Positions 1 through 5,454 are shown, counted from the first letter of the stretch. The stretch is DNA of 5,454 nucleotides from Oscillospiraceae bacterium (GCA_017415945.1 JAFQDR010000260.1:1-5454); one strand, 5' to 3'. The notes: a model not told the origin generated them from the sequence alone. Made by a program: numbers and translations.

Positions 1-2
1 AG

Positions 3-98
3 AGGGACGAGGTCAGCTTTGTTATGACAAAGATTGATTTGGAGAGAAATGTGGCAATGGGGATTGTCACGAGAATTATCCGACAGTCGGCTATCTGA
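3..98 (+). CDS. possible C-terminal end of an upstream gene (partial)
   Basis: The frame beginning at base 3 is open from the left edge and ends in TGA at 96-98. It would encode the last 31 residues of a protein, with a charged stretch MTKIDLERN followed by a hydrophobic/basic end VTRIIRQSAI that could form an amphipathic helix. The family is not recognised. Two minus-strand frames are also open across this short stretch, so being open is weak evidence. No terminator follows the stop directly. If real, it is a separate transcription unit from the operon starting near 400, because a new promoter and a terminator lie between them. Confidence 0.3.
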   Translation, partial: RDEVSFVMTKIDLERNVAMGIVTRIIRQSAI

Positions 99-149
99 GT
101 CCCCGAAGTCATCTCTCACCCGTCCTATATTTTTAACGGTAATTCGTAC

Positions 150-230
150 ACGGTAGTCAATCACATAAAAGGGATTGGGAAAACGGTAGTTGCGTCTATT
201 GGCAAAAAGGCAGTGAATCAAACACATAAA
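150..230 (+). repeat. short direct repeats in the control region
   Basis: TCAATCACATAAA (157-169) recurs as TCAAACACATAAA (218-230), 12 of 13 bases matching. ACGGTAGT (150-157) recurs at 183-190, with a shorter ACGGTA at 136-141. The spacings differ (61 and 33 bases), so this is not one simple duplicated block. These could be binding-site copies or a decayed duplication. Function is unknown. Confidence 0.4.
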
Positions 231-248
231 TTCTTGACTTTTTGCCAA
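199..248. repeat. 11-bp perfect inverted repeat
   Basis: TTGGCAAAAAG (199-209) is the exact reverse complement of CTTTTTGCCAA (238-248), with 28 bases between the arms. A further TCT/AGA pairing (195-197 with 251-253) is possible with a small bulge. The right arm overlaps a weak promoter-like -35 (TTGACT, 234-239). No U-tract follows on either strand, so it is not a standard terminator. An operator-like site is the more natural reading, but no regulator can be named. Confidence 0.45.
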
Positions 249-263
249 GTAGAATTTGATGAT
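234..263 (+). promoter_or_regulatory. weak upstream promoter candidate
   Basis: TTGACT (234-239) matches the sigma-A -35 in 5 of 6 bases. With an 18-base spacer, GATGAT (258-263) matches the -10 in only 4 of 6. The right arm of the 199-248 inverted repeat covers the -35. Much weaker than the promoter at 364-392; any transcript would pass through the 314-338 palindrome before reaching the same terminator. Confidence 0.2.
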
Positions 264-313
264 TAACTTTCCTGGCAGTGTATATTTGCCCGTAAACTTT
301 ATTCAATGCAAAT

Positions 314-338
314 AAATTATCGGATTTTCCGATGATTT
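314..338. repeat. 25-bp near-perfect palindrome, operator-like
   Basis: The arms AAATTATCGGA (314-324) and TCCGATGATTT (328-338) are complementary at 10 of 11 positions around a TTT centre; the one exception (318/334) would be a G-U pair in RNA. The site ends 25 bases before the -35 of the main promoter, where activators or repressors commonly bind. No U-run follows on the plus strand, which argues against a terminator for an upstream plus-strand gene. Confidence 0.5.
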
Positions 339-363
339 TCCCAAAAGTTTCCCATTCCTTTTC

Positions 364-392
364 TTGACTGTTCCTTTTTGATATGTTACAAT
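364..392 (+). promoter_or_regulatory. strong sigma-A type promoter with extended -10
   Basis: The -35 is TTGACT (364-369), 5 of 6 to consensus. It is followed by a 17-base spacer (370-386) and the -10 TACAAT (387-392), also 5 of 6. TGT just before the -10 (384-386) gives an extended -10 TGn element. A start near 399-400 is expected, giving an untranslated leader of about 100 bases before the ATG at 502, interrupted by the terminator at 442-477. It is the best promoter in the window and the likely source of the four-gene operon transcript. Confidence 0.7.
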
Positions 393-441
393 ATAGATGC
401 TTAAAAAAGTGTCTGCCACACAAACGTAATATGATTCGGAC

Positions 442-477
442 AGCCGTTTCAGCTTATAAGCTTGAGACGGCTTTTTT
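442..477 (+). terminator. intrinsic terminator or attenuator in the operon leader
   Basis: AGCCGTTTC (442-450) pairs with GAGACGGCT (464-472), with one G-U pair. The stem extends inward through AGCTT/AAGCTT pairing to a short loop. Six T residues (472-477) follow. This is a textbook rho-independent terminator. Its position is unusual: about 50 bases after the strong -10 and only 8 bases before the Shine-Dalgarno at 486. It could end a roughly 78-nt leader RNA, act as an attenuator, or be the terminator of a small RNA. Confidence 0.75.
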
Positions 478-485
478 ATATCTCG

Positions 486-493
486 GGAGGTGA
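486..493 (+). promoter_or_regulatory. Shine-Dalgarno that decides the first start codon
   Basis: GGAGGTGA matches the anti-Shine-Dalgarno end of 16S rRNA closely and lies 8 bases before the ATG at 502. A GTG at 490, in the same frame, falls inside this site and therefore cannot be the start; 502 is chosen. Confidence 0.75.
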
Positions 494-501
494 GTTCCAA
501 A

Positions 502-939
502 ATGATTAAGATAAAAAAAGCACTGTCCAATGAGCGCGGAGAAGCTACTTATATAAATTCGGTGGTATACATCCTCATCGTTGTTGTAATGCTCACCATC
601 ATTATGGACGTACTTGCAGTCATCATGACAAAGCAAAAGCTTGATTCTGCCGCGGACCAGGTGACAAGACAAATTCAGCTTGCCGGCAAAGTGGACGAAG
701 ATACAGAATCTCTGCTCAGTTATCTTTCGGGTGATGTAGGCAAAGCTGACAGCATTACCTATTCCATAAATACCGCATATGTGACCAAGGAAGGATGTCC
801 TACGGCAATCCAACTTGGCACACCGTTTTATCTGACTCTCACGGCAGATGTGAATCTGGGCGGCTTTTGGGAGCTGACAGGCTTACCGATCACTCTGCAG
901 TCGAAAGCTGCAGGCGTTTCTGAGAGGTACTGGAAATGA
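502..939 (+). CDS. DUF4320/TadE-like pilin-like membrane protein
   Basis: A 145-residue protein with a short basic N-terminus (MIKIKKALSNERGEA), one hydrophobic segment at about residues 18-42 and an extracytoplasmic C-terminal domain of about 100 residues. The NERG-EAT motif before the membrane helix, the polar LDSAADQVTRQIQLAGKV stretch after it, and the end VSERYWK resemble DUF4320-type proteins, which occur with TadE-like pseudopilins in clostridial Tad-type pilus loci. The family call is from memory of its pattern, not a search. A canonical type IV prepilin glutamate at +5 after the glycine is missing (the residue is Ile), so processing by a prepilin peptidase is uncertain. The start at 502 is set by the GGAGGTGA site at 486-493. 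It is the first gene of a tight operon, sits just behind a terminator-like hairpin, and its stop overlaps the start of the next gene. Likely a membrane-anchored minor pilin or assembly subunit. Confidence 0.7.
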   Translation: MIKIKKALSNERGEATYINSVVYILIVVVMLTIIMDVLAVIMTKQKLDSAADQVTRQIQLAGKVDEDTESLLSYLSGDVGKADSITYSINTAYVTKEGCPTAIQLGTPFYLTLTADVNLGGFWELTGLPITLQSKAAGVSERYWK

Positions 940-1421
940 AAATGAAAAAGTATCTTCGAAACGAAAACGGAAATATTCCGTTTATACCATGCTTTGTGGT
1001 AGCCATGATGGTACTGCTGGTTTCAGTTATGGTCTATGTCACAGCTGAGATCAACTGTATTCACGTTCGTAACACCATCAAAAACGAACTAACAAATGTC
1101 TCAGCCCGCATATCGGCGGACACATATAAAGCTATGCGAGAGGGCAATCTCGGAGAATACTATCTTACACTGACGGACGACTCTGCATACAAAGCAGAGC
1201 TTGAAAACTTAGTGGTAAGTAAGATCGAATCGGCGATGCCGTTGGAAACAGATAACTACAAGATAGAAAACATTGTACTGAACTTCATTGAGAACAGCGA
1301 TAATATCGAATATGTGCTGACGTGCGATGTTGAATATTATGTTTCTCTGTTTGGTGATTCCAGGACGATACGTGAGGAAGCCATAGAGCTTTCAGGCAAA
1401 CATAATATAAAAGGATATTGA
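936..1421 (+). CDS. second pilin-like single-pass membrane protein
   Basis: A 161-residue protein whose ATG overlaps the previous stop in an ATGA arrangement, the hallmark of translational coupling; GAGAGG at 922-927 is a usable ribosome binding site. An in-frame ATG at 942 is an alternative start. It has a basic head (MKMKKYLRNENGN), one membrane helix at about residues 15-37, then a polar, acidic domain with predicted helix-rich 40-115 and strand-rich 112-140 parts. Architecture and the LRNENG motif mirror the LSNERG motif of the upstream protein, suggesting both use the same export or assembly route. Cys19 (helix), Cys41 (just outside it) and Cys130 are present; the last two could form an extracytoplasmic disulfide. 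No specific family is recognised beyond a TadE-like layout. A role as minor pilin or pseudopilin is inferred from layout and coupling. Confidence 0.7.
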   Translation: MKMKKYLRNENGNIPFIPCFVVAMMVLLVSVMVYVTAEINCIHVRNTIKNELTNVSARISADTYKAMREGNLGEYYLTLTDDSAYKAELENLVVSKIESAMPLETDNYKIENIVLNFIENSDNIEYVLTCDVEYYVSLFGDSRTIREEAIELSGKHNIKGY

Positions 1422-1464
1422 TGGTGCAAAAGATGGCGCTCGCTCGTATATATCAATAAAATCA

Positions 1465-1473
1465 AAAAGGAGA
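1465..1473 (+). promoter_or_regulatory. ribosome binding site of the CuAO-N-like gene
   Basis: AAAAGGAGA sits 7 bases before the ATG at 1481 and fixes that start. The 59-base gap from the previous stop holds no good promoter: a TTGATG at 1418-1423 and TATATA at 1447-1452 are 23 bases apart, too far for sigma-A. The gene is therefore probably read from the operon transcript. Confidence 0.6.
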
Positions 1474-1480
1474 ATGAACC

Positions 1481-2476
1481 ATGAAAAAGAAATTCAAAAC
1501 ACTGATTGCATTAACCCTTGCGGCGCTGTCGCTTGCTACCGTACTTCCGATTGCAGCATCTGCTGCTGAAAATGAGATCAAAGTAACAGTTGAAGGCGAA
1601 GCTGTTGCATTCACCGATCAAAAGCCGGTGATCAAAAACAGTCGAACCCTCGTTCCCGTTCGCTTTGTTGCCGAAGCTCTCGGTTATAATGTAGAGTGGG
1701 ACGCAAAGGACAATGCAGCGGTCATTGATAACGGGCGAATCGTTATGTACATCGGAACCAATCACGCCATTATCGATGGAAAGCATAAAACACTGGATGT
1801 TAAAAGTGAGCTTATCGGTGATCGCACGATGGTTCCGCTCCGTGTTGTAGCGGAAACGCTTGATTGTACAGTGGATTGGCTTGCTCCTGCAAGGACAGTC
1901 CAGATTACCAAGAAAAATGAGGATGGTTCCGAGAAATCTGTATGGGATCGCCTCATGATGAGTGATATGTTTACCGTAAACGAGGATATGAACAGCGGTT
2001 ACTACGGGTGTGCCGTTTACGGCAGCTCTTTCGACGCCACAAAAATCCCCGATTGGTACATAAAGCAGAGCAAGAACAAGCTCCAGAATGGAGACGGTGG
2101 GTATGAATGTGAAATCTATGCCAATGAATTTGATGCCGAAACACTCAGTGAAATCAAGCAGGTTCTGATGATCATCTATCCGAGCGGATACAATACCGTT
2201 TATGATCTTATGATGAAATCCGTCAAAGGAGAGTTATGGGAAACGTTCCGTGATAATGAGGGTGGCGTCAACAGCGGCACATGGGGTACGCACTATATCG
2301 ACGGTCGAGAAGTAAATATTTACGTCGGATATGGTCTCTCCAATATGACCATCAACATAAACAAGGTCGGTTACTACAATCCCGAACGTCCTTTGAAACT
2401 GGATGCGCAGACTATTGCTGAACTCACCGAGAGCGCGAAGGAAGACTATCTCCTTGCAAAGTATGGGCTTGACTAA
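1481..2476 (+). CDS. secreted protein with copper-amine-oxidase-N-like domain
   Basis: A 331-residue exported protein. Residues 1-28 form a Sec signal peptide (KKKFK head, hydrophobic core, cleavage expected after ASA). Residues about 33-143 match the copper amine oxidase N-terminal-like domain (PF07833 type): two half-repeats, SRTLVPVRFVAEALGYNVEW at 54-73 and DRTMVPLRVVAETLDCTVDW at 114-133, each followed by a beta strand ending in VI or VQI. In bacteria this domain is found on many surface proteins and does not imply amine oxidase activity; no oxidase catalytic domain is present. Residues about 155-331 form a separate domain, rich in Tyr, Gly and Asn, that is not recognised. It has a helix around 219-232, a strand-like HYIDGREVNIYVGYG, and a charged helical tail. 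The protein lacks a sorting signal or membrane anchor, so it is probably released or held non-covalently at the wall. It sits between the pilin-like pair and the large surface protein, which suggests a joint role at the cell surface. Confidence 0.85.
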   Translation: MKKKFKTLIALTLAALSLATVLPIAASAAENEIKVTVEGEAVAFTDQKPVIKNSRTLVPVRFVAEALGYNVEWDAKDNAAVIDNGRIVMYIGTNHAIIDGKHKTLDVKSELIGDRTMVPLRVVAETLDCTVDWLAPARTVQITKKNEDGSEKSVWDRLMMSDMFTVNEDMNSGYYGCAVYGSSFDATKIPDWYIKQSKNKLQNGDGGYECEIYANEFDAETLSEIKQVLMIIYPSGYNTVYDLMMKSVKGELWETFRDNEGGVNSGTWGTHYIDGREVNIYVGYGLSNMTININKVGYYNPERPLKLDAQTIAELTESAKEDYLLAKYGLD

Positions 2477-2500
2477 TTCCCATACGGAAAGGACTCGCCT

Positions 2501-5454
2501 ATGAAAAAACAAAAACGAATACTGGCACTACTCATTGCGGCAGTAACGATTCTATCGTTGCTGCCGCTTGCTGTATCAGCTGCAAACTGTTCCCATAGTT
2601 TCGGTGGAACACGATGGGCTGATGCGGCACACCCTCACGAATATTATTATTTCTGCACATACGGTTGCGGCGAAAAGTATTACGTTGGCAGTTATATGAC
2701 CAAATCAAACTGCGCAATCTGTAATCCGTCTATCGGTACCTGCTATCACACAGGAAACACATGGACAGACAGTGCACATCCTCACGCCACGGTATGTACC
2801 AATTGCTGCGCAGTTCTCAGCTATGACACTGTATCCGGATGCAGGCAATGTTGCAGCCATTACTCCGGATATACATACACAGATCCAAGCCACGGATACT
2901 ATGGACATGATAAGTATTTTGTTTGCTACTCATGCGGATATGAATCCTACAGCGGACGAACATCCTACTTGTCATCCTGCGAAACTTGCAACCCACCTGT
3001 TGTATCTTCAGTAAGCTTATATGCAGAAGGTCCGAGAGGATCCATTTATTCCTCCGGTATTCTGGAGGCAGTATCCCTGCCGGCAACATTCACTGTTTAC
3101 GCGGATTGTGAGAATTGCTATGTAACATCTATGTATTATTACGATAACGGATACAAGGTTACCTCATCCGGCAATTCCATATCCTATACCGCCTACGATT
3201 ATGACGATTTTGATTCCTTTACGGTGTATGTAAACACCAACACCGGAGTAAGCGACAGTATCGCCGTCAATTTTAAGTTTGCTCGATATTCTGAAGCATC
3301 GATCAAATGGGAGTATACAGGAGCTGTAATCCGAAAAATTACGCAAAACGGACGCACAATTCAATCCGGTCTTTCCACAGAGATAGAATTCATTTGGGGT
3401 GGAGATCTTACCGATTCAGCGTATGATACGATAACCGGTCTCATTAATTCATATGACGGTAAAACGTATATTCTGACGGGATCCTCTCTGATACGAGTAT
3501 ACAGACCGAGCGATAATTCCACAATCGGAAACTACGATACATATAGTGATTTTGATGCTTTGTGTAACGTAGCCGGGTGGACGCAAAGTACGTTAAATGC
3601 TTTTGAGACAGCAAGGAATATTACGATTTCCTACCAAGCTCCCAAAGCAGTAGAAGGTACGGCGACCTGGCAGACAACAAGCGGTACAACCCTGTATACA
3701 CAGTCCGCGGCATCTGCTTCGGGACATTCATATATCAAGCCGAACCAGTCGATCACAGTTACCTTCAATGCATCGTCTTATACGCCGAGTGGCTATACCT
3801 ACAAAGGTATGGAATGGAGCTGCGGTTCGGATACTGGCTCAAGTACAACCAAGACAAGCTACAGCACGGCGTATAACACATCGACGTCTCCCGTGAATGT
3901 CACATTCTTATATGAAAAGACAGCAACCTCGGGCAGTATTACGGCATATGCCTTCGATGCTGATACAGAGGAACTGATTACTACTGGCACTACCATCGTT
4001 TGCGGAAGTAAGTCAAGCTCATCCAATCCTGCAACCTTTACCGGCTTGCCCTTTGGGGGATATAATATTACCGGTAGTGCTCCGGGATATAATTCCGCCG
4101 GTGCATATATAAATCTGAGTGCCGACAATCCAAATCAAATCGCGCACCTGTTTCTTACACGAAACTCCGGTGATGTGACGGTATATGTTTACGATGCTGA
4201 CACCAACAGACCGATTTCCGGCGCATCTATTTCCGGTGCAGCAAGCGGTATGACCAATTCAAGCGGCTATTGTACGTTCAGCGGAATTCCTTTCACCGGT
4301 GATCAGACTTTCATCGCCAGCAAGACCGGCTATTATTCCGGTTCAGCTACGGCAAGGCTATCCAAAACAAACACCAGCGAAACATTGTATATCTACCTCG
4401 AACCCGAACCAAAGACAGGCGATATCTATGTGACTGTTTATGATGCATATACCTATAACACCATTTCGGGAGCGTATGTATACGGCGCAGGTGATTACAA
4501 CTATACAAACTACTACGGCGAAGCCTATTTCTATGATGTTCCGTTTGGAAGCTACTATTTCTCCGCAAGTGCTGACGGATATTACTCCGACTCAGCCTAT
4601 GCATATATCTCAGAAAACAGCCAGAGTGATAGTATTTCTATTTACCTAACACCGCTTCCCACAGAAGGTGATATCACGGTATACGTCCGCGATGCAGATA
4701 CAGGCGCGGCTCTCTCAGGTGCATCTGTATCGGGTGGCGGTTACAGCGGAACTACAAACAGCTACGGATATACGACATTCTATGATCTGTCATTCGGCAG
4801 CTATTCGTTCAGTGCAAGCAAGAGTGGATATTACAGTAATAGTGGTTATGCATCCATCAGCACAAGCAGTGCGGACGCTACAATAACCATCTACCTTACT
4901 CCGCTGCCAACAGTCGGGGATATTACTGTATATGTGAAGGATGCCAATACCGGCTCACTTATTTCCGGAGCAACGGTTTCCGGCGGTGGCTACAGCAAAA
5001 CAACAGGCAGCAGCGGCTATGTGACATTTACTGATATGTCATTTGCCACGTATACCTTTACAGCAACTAAATCCGGATACTTCAGTAATACCGGAAGCGC
5101 TTCCATCAGCATAGACAGTATTGATAAAACCATTACCATTTATCTTACACCCCATCCGACAGTTGGAGATATTACTGTATATGTGAAGGATACCAACACC
5201 GGCTCAGTCATTTCCGGTGCCACTGTGTCCGGCGGCGGGTACAGCAAGACTACAAACAGCTCAGGATATGCAGCCTTTACGGGCATTCCGCTGAATACGT
5301 ACACCTTCAGTGCAAGTAAAAGTGGTTACTTCAGCGGCAGCGGCTCAGGATCTATCACAATCAATGATACAGCTGATACCGTTACCATCTATCTTACACC
5401 GCATCCAACGGAGGGTGATATTACTGTTTATGTTAAGAATGCCACCACAGGCGC
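2501..5454 (+). CDS. giant secreted repeat protein, probable surface adhesin (3' end outside window)
   Basis: Open from ATG 2501 to the right edge: 984 codons with no stop. AAAGGA (2488-2493) lies 7 bases before the start, and the gap to the previous stop is only 24 bases, so it is co-transcribed. Order of parts: Sec signal peptide 1-27 (cleavage near VSA-A); three Cys/His modules 30-163; a beta-rich, possibly Ig-like region about 168-262 with a CENC motif at 203-206; an unrecognised region about 264-380 with Trp270, Trp299 and Trp360; a Ser/Thr/Tyr-rich region 381-473; a divergent repeat 478-556; five repeats of exactly 83 residues (from 557, 640, 723, 806 and 889); and the start of another at 972. 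The repeats look like carboxypeptidase-regulatory-like beta sandwiches (GDITVYVKDANTG, SSGY, SASKSGY, TIYLTP), a fold used as spacer or ligand-binding stalk in surface proteins. The anchor, if any, lies beyond the window. An adhesin or appendage-tip role is inferred. Confidence 0.85.
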   Translation, partial: MKKQKRILALLIAAVTILSLLPLAVSAANCSHSFGGTRWADAAHPHEYYYFCTYGCGEKYYVGSYMTKSNCAICNPSIGTCYHTGNTWTDSAHPHATVCTNCCAVLSYDTVSGCRQCCSHYSGYTYTDPSHGYYGHDKYFVCYSCGYESYSGRTSYLSSCETCNPPVVSSVSLYAEGPRGSIYSSGILEAVSLPATFTVYADCENCYVTSMYYYDNGYKVTSSGNSISYTAYDYDDFDSFTVYVNTNTGVSDSIAVNFKFARYSEASIKWEYTGAVIRKITQNGRTIQSGLSTEIEFIWGGDLTDSAYDTITGLINSYDGKTYILTGSSLIRVYRPSDNSTIGNYDTYSDFDALCNVAGWTQSTLNAFETARNITISYQAPKAVEGTATWQTTSGTTLYTQSAASASGHSYIKPNQSITVTFNASSYTPSGYTYKGMEWSCGSDTGSSTTKTSYSTAYNTSTSPVNVTFLYEKTATSGSITAYAFDADTEELITTGTTIVCGSKSSSSNPATFTGLPFGGYNITGSAPGYNSAGAYINLSADNPNQIAHLFLTRNSGDVTVYVYDADTNRPISGASISGAASGMTNSSGYCTFSGIPFTGDQTFIASKTGYYSGSATARLSKTNTSETLYIYLEPEPKTGDIYVTVYDAYTYNTISGAYVYGAGDYNYTNYYGEAYFYDVPFGSYYFSASADGYYSDSAYAYISENSQSDSISIYLTPLPTEGDITVYVRDADTGAALSGASVSGGGYSGTTNSYGYTTFYDLSFGSYSFSASKSGYYSNSGYASISTSSADATITIYLTPLPTVGDITVYVKDANTGSLISGATVSGGGYSKTTGSSGYVTFTDMSFATYTFTATKSGYFSNTGSASISIDSIDKTITIYLTPHPTVGDITVYVKDTNTGSVISGATVSGGGYSKTTNSSGYAAFTGIPLNTYTFSASKSGYFSGSGSGSITINDTADTVTIYLTPHPTEGDITVYVKNATTG
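2588..2989 (+). repeat. three tandem Cys/His (zinc-ribbon-like) modules
   Basis: Residues 30-163 of the large secreted protein fall into three aligned units. Unit 1 has C30, H32, W39, D41, H44, H46, C52, C56, C71 and C74. Unit 2 has C81, H83, W88, D90, H93, H95, C99, C102, C114 and C117. Unit 3 has C118, H120, Y126, D128, H131, C142, C145, C160 and C163. The shared pattern is C-x-H, then W/Y-x-D-x-x-H, usually P-H, then C-x(2,3)-C, and a final C-x-x-C. The aromatic-to-Asp-to-His spacing is the same in all three. The two closing Cys pairs plus the His/Cys pairs could bind one or two zinc ions per unit, or form disulfides outside the cell. Unit 3 lacks the second His of the HPH pair. Confidence 0.7.
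3932..5454 (+). repeat. tandem 249-bp (83-aa) beta-sandwich repeats
   Basis: Unit starts are 3932 (divergent, 237 bp), 4169, 4418, 4667, 4916, 5165 and 5414 (cut by the edge). From 4169 on, the period is exactly 249 bp with no insertion or deletion. Each unit begins G-D-[IV], carries D-A-x-T-x-x-x-[IL]-S-G-A, then [SY]-[SY]-G-[YE], a GYY or GYF turn, and ends in IYL-T/E-P with a Pro-containing linker. Units at 4916 and 5165 are closest, sharing an identical 24-base run near their starts (4919-4942 and 5168-5191), while the earlier ones are more diverged. The array probably continues past the window. Confidence 0.9.

Larger units (their letters stand above)
99..501. other. 403-bp intergenic/regulatory region
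   Basis: No convincing protein gene is visible on either strand. The minus-strand open frames here lack a ribosome binding site and resemble no protein family. The stretch is AT-rich and holds direct repeats (150-230), an 11-bp inverted repeat (199-248), a 25-bp near-palindrome (314-338), a strong promoter (364-392), an intrinsic terminator (442-477) and the Shine-Dalgarno of the first operon gene (486-493). It reads as the control region of the downstream operon. Confidence 0.7.

Noticed and set aside
80..90. CCGAC-A-GTCGG mini-palindrome
   Set aside because: Five-base arms inside the possible upstream coding tail; no U-run or promoter nearby, so it is likely chance.
196..423. Minus-strand open frame of 75 codons in the control region
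   Set aside because: No ribosome binding site before its ATG, no recognisable family, and it runs across the promoter and palindrome of the plus-strand operon.
431..493. A 20-codon plus-strand frame (ATG 431 to TGA 491-493) that spans the terminator and ends in the Shine-Dalgarno
   Set aside because: It would be an attractive leader peptide, but no ribosome binding site precedes it and its residues are dictated by the hairpin. Another small frame at 397-429 starts at or before the expected transcript start.
490..501. GTG at 490 as start of the first pilin-like protein
   Set aside because: The GTG is part of the GGAGGTGA Shine-Dalgarno, which serves the ATG at 502 with ideal spacing.
303..530. 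Second minus-strand open frame overlapping the terminator and the first gene
   Set aside because: Its upstream part is the antisense of a well-supported coding start, it lacks a ribosome binding site, and the composition is not protein-like.
1416..1458. TATTGAT/ATCAATA inverted repeat around the end of the second pilin-like gene
   Set aside because: Only 7 AT-rich pairs with a 29-base loop and no U-tract; not a credible terminator or operator.
2772..3014. Out-of-frame open frames over the Cys/His modules
   Set aside because: No ribosome binding sites, and the conserved Cys/His spacing exists only in the 2501 frame.
4440..4886. Shadow open frames inside the repeats on both strands
   Set aside because: They arise from the repetitive composition; the 2501 frame has signal peptide, ribosome binding site and 83-residue repeat logic.
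4169..5454. CnaB/SpaA-type isopeptide-forming domains
   Set aside because: The first-strand Lys is present only in the later units (Arg in the 4667 unit, Tyr in the first two), and no conserved partner Glu/Asp and Asn are visible, so carboxypeptidase-regulatory-like folds fit better.

Overview
The window looks like part of a low-to-moderate GC Firmicutes (Clostridia-type) genome. The ribosome binding sites are strong and match the GGAGGTGA consensus. The promoter is a clean TTGACT-17-TACAAT. The secreted proteins carry Gram-positive Sec signal peptides ending in SAA, and one has a copper-amine-oxidase-N-like domain of the kind common on clostridial cell surfaces. Genus cannot be told from the sequence.

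Layout. Bases 3-98 may be the last 31 codons of an upstream gene. Bases 99-501 hold no convincing gene but are rich in signals: direct repeats, an 11-bp inverted repeat, a near-perfect 25-bp palindrome, a strong extended -10 promoter (364-392), and a complete intrinsic terminator (442-477) lying only 8 bases before the Shine-Dalgarno of the first gene. Four plus-strand genes follow in tight order: a 145-aa single-pass pilin-like protein, probably DUF4320 (502-939); a 161-aa second pilin-like protein overlapping it by 4 bases (936-1421); a 331-aa secreted protein with a copper-amine-oxidase-N-like domain (1481-2476); and a very large secreted repeat protein that starts at 2501 and is still open at the window edge (at least 984 residues).

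The large protein has a signal peptide, then three tandem Cys/His modules that look like extracellular zinc-binding units, then a Tyr/Ser/Thr-rich middle with no recognised family, then beta-sandwich repeats of exactly 83 residues (249 bp) resembling carboxypeptidase-regulatory-like domains. One repeat contains 19 tyrosines in 83 residues.

Interpretation (inference): this is a surface-appendage or adhesion operon. Two TadE/DUF4320-type membrane-anchored pilin-like subunits are made with two exported surface proteins, the last being a long stalk-like adhesin. The terminator between promoter and first gene suggests that operon expression may be set by read-through or antitermination. No tRNA, rRNA, CRISPR array or insertion sequence was seen.
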